DNA of 64,000 nt from Tenggerimyces flavus (GTDB lineage Bacteria > Actinomycetota > Actinomycetes > Propionibacteriales > Actinopolymorphaceae). The position numbers and the translations under genes were made by a program. Positions within the stretch are counted from its first letter, which is position 1, and the number at the start of each line of letters is the position of its first letter. Where the stretch lies: positions 6,510,001-6,574,000 of the forward strand of contig NZ_JAFBCM010000001.1 of the NCBI RefSeq assembly GCF_016907715.1, in the 5' to 3' direction. This document shows positions 29,345 to 36,618 of the stretch, piece by piece. Below the pieces are notes generated by a model, which saw only the letters and a list, made by a program, of their open reading frames with translations, was not told where the DNA came from and made no database searches.

Positions 29345-29387
29345 GGAAGCGTTTGGGTACAACGAAGTCCTTGCGGTAAGCGCTTTC
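29345..29387 (-). promoter_or_regulatory. Two LacI-family operator candidates before the sugar-import operon
   Basis: GTAAGCGCTTTC (29376-29387) has the core AAGCGCTT and GGAAGCGTTTGG (29345-29356) the core AAGCGTTT. Both match AAnCGnTT, the LacI-family consensus. The central CG pairs are 31 bases apart, three helical turns, and the sites lie 22-64 bases upstream of the Gfo/Idh start. This fits repression by a LacI-type sensor of the imported sugar. Confidence 0.6.
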
Positions 29388-29556
29388 TCAGCACACTACC
29401 ACGCACCGTACCCATCCGAGACCGGGTGCATGCCGTCCTCTTTCGGCAGGGCTTCGGAGAGGGGCATGGGCTGGGACGGAGGGGGCTCCGCCTCATCGAC
29501 TTCAGCCATTCCCCGTCGGCACCACTCCCCGTCGACCAGCTCCCGTGATCCACCAG

Positions 29557-29901
29557 TGCGCGCTCTGCGGGTGTGGGTGCTCCGCCTCGTCATCTCGTCC
29601 GCCATTGTCCGGTCGCGGCGGAGCGAGATCGACGTGGCGCCTGATCGACTCCCCGCCAGCTCCTTGGCGCCATCACTCCCCGTGGATCAGCTGTCTTGCT
29701 CCACCCGTGCGCGCTCGGCGGATGTGGGTGCTCCGCCTCGTCATCTCGTCCGCCAGTGTCCGGTCGCGGCGGAGCGAGTAAAGGGCGCCGCGGCGGCTTC
29801 GCAGACGGGGCGACGTCGCTTCGCGATCTTCGACCCTTGACTAGCTCCGCCGCGACCGGAAGGGCGCTTGGACGAGATCGACGTGGCGCCTGATCGACTC
29901 C
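29557..29901. repeat. Direct repeats of 71 bp and 28 bp in gene-free DNA
   Basis: A 71-base block at 29557-29627 recurs at 29708-29778 with only a few changes (151-base step). A 28-base block starting GAGATCGACGTGGCGCCTG at 29625 recurs at 29874. No gene is supported between 29400 and 30261. The whole stretch looks like duplicated, degenerating intergenic DNA, with the family B element embedded at its end. Confidence 0.7.
29760..29859. repeat. Long-arm inverted repeat, family B copy 2
   Basis: Arms at 29760-29785 and 29834-29859 pair at 24 of 26 bases and end in GTCAAGGG/AGTAAAGGG at the loop side. Read on the minus strand, the interior gives GATCGCGAAGCGACG then CCGTCTGCGAAGC, the same order as in the 2594-2707 copy. 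Confidence 0.75.
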
Positions 29902-29989
29902 AGATCAGCTCCCCTGCGCCATCACTCCCCGCTGTCCAGCCCGCGCCAACTCTGCCGCGCCCCATCCCCTTCGCCACCACTCCCGCTGG

Positions 29990-30014
29990 TTGGATGAAGG
30001 TGCCCTTCATCCAA
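29990..30014. repeat. 25-bp palindrome (family C) beside IS110
   Basis: Arms TTGGATGAAGG and CCTTCATCCAA flank the 3-base loop TGC. Exact or near copies are at 33693-33717 and 43521-43545, and an extended form is at 33310-33358. Confidence 0.8.
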
Positions 30015-30261
30015 CGCACTCCCCTCCCCGGGCGGCCGAGCTGCCCCGCCACACCAGCCGCGACGTTCTGAATGAACCCGGATCCACCGTTCGGGTTTGG
30101 TGGTGCGGTTTTCGGGGGGTTTGCTGTTCGTTGTTGTGGCTGGTGTTGTTTGGGCGCTAGGAGGTTGCCGGGCGGTGCCGGCTGTTCCATGTGTGGTCTT
30201 CGGTCGGGCCCGTTGAGGGCCGGGTGGTCGGGGTGGTTAGACACCCCAGGTCCGTAAGTTG

Positions 30262-31506
30262 TCAAGCGGCGGTTTGTTGATCTTGGTTTCGGTGGGCCCA
30301 GGCGGTGTGTTCGTCGTAGTGGGTGTGGTGGCGTAGGCATCCGTGGAGGATGCCGACGAGGCGGTTGCCGAGGGCGCGGAGGGCTTGGTGGTGGAGGTCG
30401 CCGGCGGCGCGGTGTTGGTCGTAGAGGGCGCGTGCTCCGGGGCTTCGGGTGAGGGAGCAGAAGGCCCAGGCGTCGATGGCGTCGTAGAGGCGGCGGTTGC
30501 GGACGTGGCGGGCGAGCACGGCGCGTTTCTTGCCCGAGGCGATGGTCAACGGTGACGTGCCGGCGTAGTTCTTGCGAGACTTGGTGGTGGTGTAGCGAGT
30601 GGGGTCGTCCCCGAACTCACCGAGCACCCGGGCGCCGAGGATGACACCGAGTCCTGGCAGGGAGCGGTAGATGTCGGCGTCCGGGTGGTGCTCAAAATGG
30701 GCTGCGAGTTCGGTTTCGAGCTCGCTGATCTGGCGGTTCATCTCGGCGATGATGCCGACCGCGGCGCGGGTGGTGGCCGCGAACGCGGCCGCCACTGGGA
30801 CGGGTGCGGCCAGCTGCTCGGTGCGCAACGCGGCCTGGATCTCGCGGGCCCGGGTGTCGAGGTTGCGGCGGCGCCCGGCCTGCTTCAGCGCTGACCGGAT
30901 CGACGAGACGCTCAGCCGGGCACCCTGGTCGGGGGTCGCCGCGCGCTCGAGCACGGCCAGCGCGTCCCGGTCGGTGAGATCGTCGAAGGCGACCAGCGCG
31001 CCCGGGTAGTACTCGCGCAGCGCCGAGCGCAGCGCGTTGGTCTGCCTGGTGCGGGCCCAGATCAGGTTCTGGTGGCCGCGGGCCAACACCTTGACAGCCT
31101 CAGCACCCGCACTGTCACCGGCGATCGGCCGGTGGTTGTGGCGGTCGGTGCGGACCAGGTCGGCGAGCAGTTTCGCATCACCGGCGTCGGACTTGGCTCC
31201 CGACAGATGGTGGCGGTCGCGGTAGCGGGCCACCGCCAGTGGGTTGATCGCATACACCTGGTACCCGGCCGCGACCAACGCGTTGACCCACAGACCACGG
31301 TCGGTCTCGATCCCGACCACCACCCCGGCCGGGTCCACGCCATGATCCTCGGCATGGACGGCGGCGTGGCTGGCGACCACGTCATGCAACGCCCGGATCC
31401 CGGGCAGCCCTTCCGGCAGCCGGCGCGAGGCCAACCGTTCACCGTTGTCGTCCATCACGTGAATGTCGTGATGATCCTCGGCCCAGTCATCGCCAACGAA
31501 GATCAT
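30262..31506 (-). CDS. IS110-family transposase (DEDD, bridge-RNA type)
   Basis: The 414-residue protein opens MIFVGDDWAEDHHDIHVMDDNG, the RuvC-like DEDD domain of IS110 recombinases, with GIETDRGLWVNAL and GAKSDAGDAKLLADLVRTD carrying further acidic residues. The C-terminal transposase-20 domain is present (SLPGLGVILGARVLGEFGDDPTRY, then YAGTSPLTIASGKK). In IS110 elements a catalytic serine lies in this C-terminal part. The protein is full length and without frameshift, so it may be active. It is adjacent to an IS1380-type gene in the same orientation. Confidence 0.95.
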   Translation of the reverse strand: MIFVGDDWAEDHHDIHVMDDNGERLASRRLPEGLPGIRALHDVVASHAAVHAEDHGVDPAGVVVGIETDRGLWVNALVAAGYQVYAINPLAVARYRDRHHLSGAKSDAGDAKLLADLVRTDRHNHRPIAGDSAGAEAVKVLARGHQNLIWARTRQTNALRSALREYYPGALVAFDDLTDRDALAVLERAATPDQGARLSVSSIRSALKQAGRRRNLDTRAREIQAALRTEQLAAPVPVAAAFAATTRAAVGIIAEMNRQISELETELAAHFEHHPDADIYRSLPGLGVILGARVLGEFGDDPTRYTTTKSRKNYAGTSPLTIASGKKRAVLARHVRNRRLYDAIDAWAFCSLTRSPGARALYDQHRAAGDLHHQALRALGNRLVGILHGCLRHHTHYDEHTAWAHRNQDQQTAA

Positions 31507-31777
31507 CGATCACCTCCCAAGGTGCGCCGAGTCGCTGGAACCTGTCCGAGCCGAAGGCAACCCGGCGGCAACCTAATGGATCAGTGCTCACGCCATCATC
31601 GACGGGCACGACACCCCATCAGCGCTACAGGAAGCCTCACCAACCGGCCGGCGCACGATCTAACCCTAGGAGTCGAACATCGATCCAGGCGGCAGAAGTG
31701 CTCACCGGCCAGCGGCTCGGCGACCAGCGTTCCTCCAACCAGACATCATCCGTTCGAGGCTCGCCGATCAGGTCCCA
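31507..31777 (-). ncRNA. Putative IS110 bridge RNA region
   Basis: The 271 bases upstream of the IS110 transposase contain no open frame. IS110-group elements express a structured bridge RNA from this side, whose loops pair with donor and target DNA. The stretch holds several short self-complementary segments. I cannot fold it here, so the position is by family rule only. Confidence 0.4.
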
Positions 31778-33190
31778 TTAGGCGGGGTGTGGTGGGGCGT
31801 GCTGAGCAGCGGTGGTGAACAGTTGTTGCCAGTCGTGTTCCCAGGGCCAGTTCCGTGGTAGGTGGAGGGTGAGGCGGCGGGCGGATCGGGCGATCCGGGC
31901 GGGCAGGTTGATCAGGTGGGCGCGGATGGTCGCGGTGGTGGCGCGGGCGTGGAAGGTCGAGGCGAGGGTGCCGGCGGCGCGGGTCAGGTTGAACGCGATC
32001 GCGGCGCAGACCAGCCAGGCGGCGTTGGCGTTGAACCGGCCGGACGGTAGGTGGGCCAGGGCGGAGTTCTTCAGGTCGGCGATGACTTGTTCGACGATGG
32101 CGTGGCCGCGGTGCTGAGTTTCGGCCTGTAGCAGCAGCATCGGAGAGTCGGTGAACACCGCGTGATAGCGGTAGGCCGCGAACAACTCGCCCTGCACCGC
32201 GTCGGTTTGGAGGTGGCGTTGGATGTTGCGGGGAACGTGGCTGGTGGGGTTGAGGCGGCGGACTCGGCGCACGATCAGTCGGGCGGTGACCTGTTCACCG
32301 GCGCGGCGGTTACCGAAGGCGGTGTAGCCGATTTCGGCGACTTCGGCATCGGAGATCCAGCACTGCTCGGCTTCGTCGAAGACCGCGTTGGGGTAGTGGA
32401 TCGGCGTCCAGGTCTGCTCGTCGATGGCGCTGATCGCGGCGACCACGGCCGGTGTCATCCGGGCCGTCACCGAGAACCGGGCCCGGGCCCGGCGGATCGC
32501 GGCGATCGTGTGGTGGGTGTAGAACGCGGAGTCCGCACGCACGATGACCATGCCGGACGCGTCGGCCTTCCGGACGGTGCCGATCGCGTCGCCGATCAGC
32601 GTGGCGGCGCCGCGAGCCGAATGCGTCGACCCTTTCCGCAGCCGGGTGGCGGCGATCACCGGCGCGCCGGTGGATGTGGACACGGTCGCGAGCAGCGCGT
32701 TCAAACCGCTCACACCGGAGTAGCCGCAGCCGACGCCCTGCTTGGCGTGACCATGGGTTCGCCGGATGGTGTCGTCGACATCGACGAACACCAACTCATC
32801 GCCGTCGGGCAGCAGCGGAGTGTGCCTGGCCAGGTTCACCAAGAACGCTGCCGCGACCGCGTCTAGCTGCCGGACATGGCCGAAGGTGAAACAGCGAAGG
32901 AAGGTGCCCAACGTCGACGGTGCCCGCACCCCGCCGAACAACCGGTCCATCCCGCCGTGCCGCAGCAGGTCCAGGTCATCAATCGAGTCCGCGCCGGCGA
33001 CCATTCCGGCGACCAGCGCCGGCACCTTCAGCTGCGGGTTCGCCCCACCCGGGGCATCGATGCTGACCCTCGCGCCGGCCAACTGCGCCAGCCCGCACCG
33101 CCGCGCCAACGACAGCACCGGAACCAATCCCGCGCACGAAACCAGATTCGGATCATCAAAAACCGCCGAAACACTATGAGAGACTCGCAT
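31778..33190 (-). CDS. IS1380-family transposase
   Basis: The 470-residue protein begins MRVSHSVSAVFDDPNLVSCAGLVPV, the standard start of actinobacterial IS1380 transposases. The DDE triad is visible: FVDVDDTIRRTHGHAKQG, VIVRADSAFY, and HRGHAIVEQVIADLKN. The frame extends upstream to 33361, but that part crosses a palindrome and is not family sequence, so I set the start at the ATG at 33190. It is intact. Terminal inverted repeats could not be recognised with confidence. Confidence 0.93.
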   Translation of the reverse strand: MRVSHSVSAVFDDPNLVSCAGLVPVLSLARRCGLAQLAGARVSIDAPGGANPQLKVPALVAGMVAGADSIDDLDLLRHGGMDRLFGGVRAPSTLGTFLRCFTFGHVRQLDAVAAAFLVNLARHTPLLPDGDELVFVDVDDTIRRTHGHAKQGVGCGYSGVSGLNALLATVSTSTGAPVIAATRLRKGSTHSARGAATLIGDAIGTVRKADASGMVIVRADSAFYTHHTIAAIRRARARFSVTARMTPAVVAAISAIDEQTWTPIHYPNAVFDEAEQCWISDAEVAEIGYTAFGNRRAGEQVTARLIVRRVRRLNPTSHVPRNIQRHLQTDAVQGELFAAYRYHAVFTDSPMLLLQAETQHRGHAIVEQVIADLKNSALAHLPSGRFNANAAWLVCAAIAFNLTRAAGTLASTFHARATTATIRAHLINLPARIARSARRLTLHLPRNWPWEHDWQQLFTTAAQHAPPHPA

Positions 33191-33309
33191 CTCACGGATG
33201 CCCTTCTCGCCGGTGACCTGGAACTCTCGACAAGTCCCATCGTCCCCGCCCAGAAGGGCATTCGTGCGCAACGACCCGCCCGACCACCCAGCCCACTCGG
33301 TGGATCGGG

Positions 33310-33358
33310 GATGAAGGGCACCTTCATTCAATAGGTTCGTATGAAGGTGCCCTTCATC
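33310..33358. repeat. Extended family C palindrome with 18-bp arms
   Basis: GATGAAGGGCACCTTCAT (33310-33327) pairs perfectly with 33341-33358 around a 13-base loop containing AATAGGTTCG. Each arm is itself a short palindrome, so a cruciform within a cruciform is possible. The loop resembles the TCGAATAGATCG centre of family A. Confidence 0.75.
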
Positions 33359-33397
33359 CAACAGACTCCCCTCCCCTGACTGCCGAGCTGCCCCGCC

Positions 33398-33458
33398 GTT
33401 TCGAATCAGGGCGTCCCTCTATCGAATAGATCGCTACAGGGACGCCCTCATTCGAAAA
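33398..33458. repeat. 61-bp palindrome, family A copy 2
   Basis: It has the same 28-5-28 design and loop ATAGA as the copy at 2284-2344, with the shared arm core AGGGCGTCCCT. It lies 40 bases from an extended family C palindrome, upstream of the IS1380 gene. Confidence 0.8.
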
Positions 33459-33567
33459 CCCTGCCGACCACCACACCGCTCACGACCAGCCCACCCCGCT
33501 GTCACCTCACGACCTCGCTGTGACGCTCACCTCAGGACGATCAGGTGACCGCTGTCCACAACCTGCG

Positions 33568-33641
33568 CGACTTCACCTACCGAAACGGGGTTGGGAACGC
33601 TCTTGCCACGTTGGAGAACCCCGGCTCAGTAGGTGAAGTCG
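33568..33641. repeat. Long hairpin with 23-base arms and 28-base loop
   Basis: Arms at 33568-33590 and 33619-33641 match at 18 of 23 positions, including a perfect outer 13 (CGACTTCACCTAC). The loop is 28 bases. It lies in the gene-free stretch 33191-33823. Confidence 0.65.
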
Positions 33642-33692
33642 GCTCTGGCATGGAGCTCCCTGCCTCCGCCCCACTCCGCACGCGCATGCTGT

Positions 33693-33717
33693 TTGGATGA
33701 AGGTGCCCTTCATCCAA
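33693..33717. repeat. 25-bp palindrome, family C
   Basis: Arms TTGGATGAAGG and CCTTCATCCAA around TGC, identical to the copy at 29990-30014. Confidence 0.8.
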
Positions 33718-33747
33718 CCTGGGCTCGGGCGGGTGTCCCGCATCGTG

Positions 33748-33817
33748 ACCTTGCCCATGACGGGGGCGTACCCGGGCCGATCACCGGCATCGGGAACGCC
33801 CCCTCCGTGGGTAAAGT
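33748..33817. repeat. Long imperfect hairpin just upstream of the DUF1707 gene
   Basis: Arms of 21 bases at 33748-33768 and 33797-33817 share CGCCCCC and a TTACCCA-like block, with mismatches in the middle and a 28-base loop. The right arm ends 6 bases before the GTG start at 33824, so it could affect expression of that gene. Confidence 0.5.
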
Positions 33818-33823
33818 GCGCAC

Positions 33824-34519
33824 GTGAGCCAGCTGCCTGAGAAGCCGGAGCCGTCCGGACCGATCCAGCCCCGCGACGTCCGCGCGTCCGATGAGGACCG
33901 CCACAAGGTGGCGGATCTGCTCCGCGACGCCGCTGGGGAGGGCCGGTTGTCGCTCGAGGAGCTCGACGAGCGCCTCGACGGGGTCTACAAGGCGAAGACG
34001 TACGCCGAGCTCGAGCCGTACGTCCGCGACCTGCCCGTCGCCACAACAAGCAACCCAGCAGCCATGCCGCTGAGCACACCGAAGTCAGCCCAGTCCTCCG
34101 TCAACCGCATCGGCGGCAACCCCACCACCAGTGTGTCGATCGCGATCATGTCCGGCGCCGTCCGCAAGGGCCCGTGGGTCGTCCCGCCCGCCTACACCGC
34201 GATCGCGTTCTGGGGCGGCGTCGAACTCGACCTGCGCGAGGCGAGGTTCGCCGAGCGCGAGGTGACGATCCGCGCGTTCGCCGTCATGGGCGGCATCGAG
34301 ATCACCGTTCCCGACGACGTCGTGGTCGACGTGACCGGCGTCGGGATCATGGGCGGCTTCGACCACTCCATCACCGACACAGCCGACAACGCACCGCCCG
34401 GCGCGCCCGTCGTACGCGTCACCGGGTTCGCGTTCTGGGGCGGCGTCGAGGTCAAGCGCAAGCCACGTCGCGACCAGGAACAGGCCAAGCAGAAGCACAA
34501 CAAGGAGCTCGGCCACTAG
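33824..34519 (+). CDS. DUF1707 and LiaF-like C-terminal domain protein
   Basis: The 231-residue protein begins with a DUF1707 (SHOCT-like) domain (IQPRDVRASDEDRHKVADLLRDAAGEGRLSLEELDERL), common in actinobacterial proteins of unknown role. After a polar linker comes a cell-wall-active antibiotic response (LiaF-like) beta domain (TAIAFWGGVELDLREARFAEREVTIRAFAVMGGIEITVP). No membrane helix is evident. It may be a regulator or envelope-stress adaptor. It precedes the HerA/ART operon by 110 bases and may or may not belong to it. Confidence 0.85.
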   Translation: MSQLPEKPEPSGPIQPRDVRASDEDRHKVADLLRDAAGEGRLSLEELDERLDGVYKAKTYAELEPYVRDLPVATTSNPAAMPLSTPKSAQSSVNRIGGNPTTSVSIAIMSGAVRKGPWVVPPAYTAIAFWGGVELDLREARFAEREVTIRAFAVMGGIEITVPDDVVVDVTGVGIMGGFDHSITDTADNAPPGAPVVRVTGFAFWGGVEVKRKPRRDQEQAKQKHNKELGH

Positions 34520-34629
34520 CACCCCGAAGAAACCTCCACAAGGGGCAGATCGTTCCTCACCAGACAGACCTCGCAAGTACTAGCATGGTGCGCTGTTCCA
34601 CGTCCACACCGAAGTCAGGGAGGTACGAC

Positions 34630-36609
34630 GTGGCCGGCTGGACCCCCAGCCCGGGCCCGGGAGCGCGGGCCAGCTCAGGATCTCCGGAAGTCTCCGTCCC
34701 GCCGACGACGCCACAAGCGGCGCCGGCCGAGCTCGCCAGGCGGCTGTTCGTGCCGCCGGAGCGCTGGGGTTGGGAGTATCTGGTCCCCGCACCAATGAGC
34801 CGGAGCCCGGAGGCGGACAACCCGCCGCTGTGGTACGAGCTCGACCGCCCGGCGAACCTGCCCGCCCTGCTCGCCAGGCGCAAGCAGGCCATCATCGTGC
34901 TGATCATCATGCTGATCGCCACGTTCGCGATCGCCGCGTCGTCCACCGAGGTCCTGCCCGACTGGGTGTCGAACGTCGTCTTCCTCGGCGGGATCGTCGG
35001 ATCGATCCTGCTGTTCCTGCGCAACTGGCGCGGCTTCAAGTCCGCGGTCAAGAAGCACGAGAACAGGCGCGGCGCCGCCATCCAGACGTGGGAGCAGAAC
35101 AAGGCCGCCTGGGAGGCCCGGGTCGCCGAGCACGACCAGCGCGAGCGGGAACGGTTCACCACCAGCCTGATCTGGCACCCGCTCGAGCTGCGCTCGCACC
35201 CGAGCCGCGTGGACGTGTTCGGCGGTACGGGCGACGGCTGGGCCAGCCTGTTCACGACACTGGGCGCCTCGATGCTCGCCGGCAGCGGCGGCATGCTCGT
35301 GCTCGACTTCTCCGAGCAGCAGGTCGCCGACAACCTCGCGGCGATGTCCGCCGCCGGCGGGATGCCCGTCACCACCGTCGAGCTGCCGGCCGCCGCCGAG
35401 CAGGTCAACCTGCTCGCCAGCCTCTCCCCCGACGAGATCGCCGAGCTGCTCGCCGAGTCCGTGCACACGCTGCGGTCCGGCCGCGAGGAGGGCATCGACC
35501 TCCGCGCGCTCGACGCAGAGCTGCTCAGCACGGTGGCGCAGCGGCTCGAGGCGCCGGTCACGTTCGTACGTATCGTCGCCGGCCTCCGCGTGCTGCGCCG
35601 CCTGTACGACGCCGGCTCGGAGTCCGCGCTGAGCGCCGGCGAGGTCCGCGCGCTCAACTCGTTCGTCGACACCGTCGGTACGACCGAGCGCAACGCCAAC
35701 GAGCTGCAGTTCCTCACCAGCACCCTCGGCCTCCTGACGGTCAACGAGGAGGGCCGGCCGATCGCCGACGGCGCCGCGCAGTCGGTTCCGCTCTGGCCGG
35801 TGCGCGGGCTCATGGTCGTCTCGACGATGTCGTCGCACCACCGTCGCAAGGACCTGCTCGACCGGGTGGTGTTCCACCGCGTCCTGCACGCGATGCGTAC
35901 GCTCCGGCCGGGCAGCGGCCAGGACGTGATCGCGATCGCCGGCGCCGACCACGTCGGGCTGGAAAGCCTCGAGGCGCTGGCCAGGCACGCGCGGCGGGTG
36001 GGCGTACGGCTGGTCCTCATGCTCGAGCACCTGCGCGGCGACCTCACCCAGCTCCTCGGCGGCTCCGACAGCGCCGCGCTGGTCATGCGGCTCGGCAACT
36101 CGGCCGAGGCCTCGGCCGCGGCGGACTTCATCGGCCGCGAGCACCGGTTCACGCTGTCCCAGCTCACCGAGCAGGTGGGCCAGACGTTCACGCACGGCAC
36201 CGCGAGCTCCGACGGCGGCTCGATCACGACGACCACGAGCACCGGCACGACCAGCTCGTTCTCCTCCGGCGGGTCCAGCGGCGGCGGTGGCATGGGCGGA
36301 ATCGGCGGCGGCGGTGGCGGCAGCTCGTTCTCGTCGAGCTCGTTCGGCACGACCAGCTCCCGCTCGACCGCGCGCATGCGCAGCTGGCAGGAGACCGTCA
36401 ACCAGTCCGAGGCCGACTCCAGCACCCGCGGCAACACCACCTCACGGGTGTACGAGTACGCGGTCGAGCCGACCACGATCCAAGGGCTGCCGCCGACCGC
36501 GTTCATCCTCGTCGAGGTCGACCGCTCCGGACGGCGCGTGGTCGCCGCCGACTGCAATCCGGGCATCACGCTGCTCGACCGGATCGCGACCGTACCTCGT
36601 CGACCCTAG
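34630..36609 (+). CDS. Membrane protein with degenerate VirD4-like P-loop (pseudo-ATPase)
   Basis: The GTG at 34630 follows GGGAGG by 6 bases and gives 659 residues. A Pro-rich N-terminus is followed by two close membrane helices (about 87-105 and 112-130), then a large cytoplasmic domain. VDVFGGTGDGWASL (residues 198-204 GGTGDGW) sits where a coupling-protein Walker A would be, but Trp204 replaces the lysine. VIAIAGADHVGLESLEALARHARRVGVRLVLMLEH (from 433) resembles the Walker B/sensor region of TraG/VirD4 proteins without its acidic pair. A Ser/Gly-rich linker near residues 530-580 precedes a C-terminal beta segment. It is 9 bases before the HerA-like gene. The function is unknown; a membrane partner of that ATPase is my inference. 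Confidence 0.8.
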   Translation: MAGWTPSPGPGARASSGSPEVSVPPTTPQAAPAELARRLFVPPERWGWEYLVPAPMSRSPEADNPPLWYELDRPANLPALLARRKQAIIVLIIMLIATFAIAASSTEVLPDWVSNVVFLGGIVGSILLFLRNWRGFKSAVKKHENRRGAAIQTWEQNKAAWEARVAEHDQRERERFTTSLIWHPLELRSHPSRVDVFGGTGDGWASLFTTLGASMLAGSGGMLVLDFSEQQVADNLAAMSAAGGMPVTTVELPAAAEQVNLLASLSPDEIAELLAESVHTLRSGREEGIDLRALDAELLSTVAQRLEAPVTFVRIVAGLRVLRRLYDAGSESALSAGEVRALNSFVDTVGTTERNANELQFLTSTLGLLTVNEEGRPIADGAAQSVPLWPVRGLMVVSTMSSHHRRKDLLDRVVFHRVLHAMRTLRPGSGQDVIAIAGADHVGLESLEALARHARRVGVRLVLMLEHLRGDLTQLLGGSDSAALVMRLGNSAEASAAADFIGREHRFTLSQLTEQVGQTFTHGTASSDGGSITTTTSTGTTSSFSSGGSSGGGGMGGIGGGGGGSSFSSSSFGTTSSRSTARMRSWQETVNQSEADSSTRGNTTSRVYEYAVEPTTIQGLPPTAFILVEVDRSGRRVVAADCNPGITLLDRIATVPRRP

Positions 36610-36618
36610 GCTTCGGTC

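Larger units (their letters stand above)
30262..31777 (-). mobile_element. IS110-family insertion sequence (ends approximate)
   Basis: The element consists of the IS110 transposase gene and the non-coding stretch upstream of it. IS110 elements lack terminal inverted repeats, so the exact ends cannot be set from one copy. The non-coding DNA on the 3' side of the gene (about 30070-30261) may also belong to it. Confidence 0.75.

Noticed and set aside
33191..33361. N-terminal extension of the IS1380 transposase
   Set aside because: The extension is translated from palindrome DNA; the family start is MRVSHSVSAVF at 33190.
33573..34079. Minus-strand frame of 168 codons before the DUF1707 gene
   Set aside because: It runs antisense through two hairpins and into the DUF1707 gene; no family sequence.
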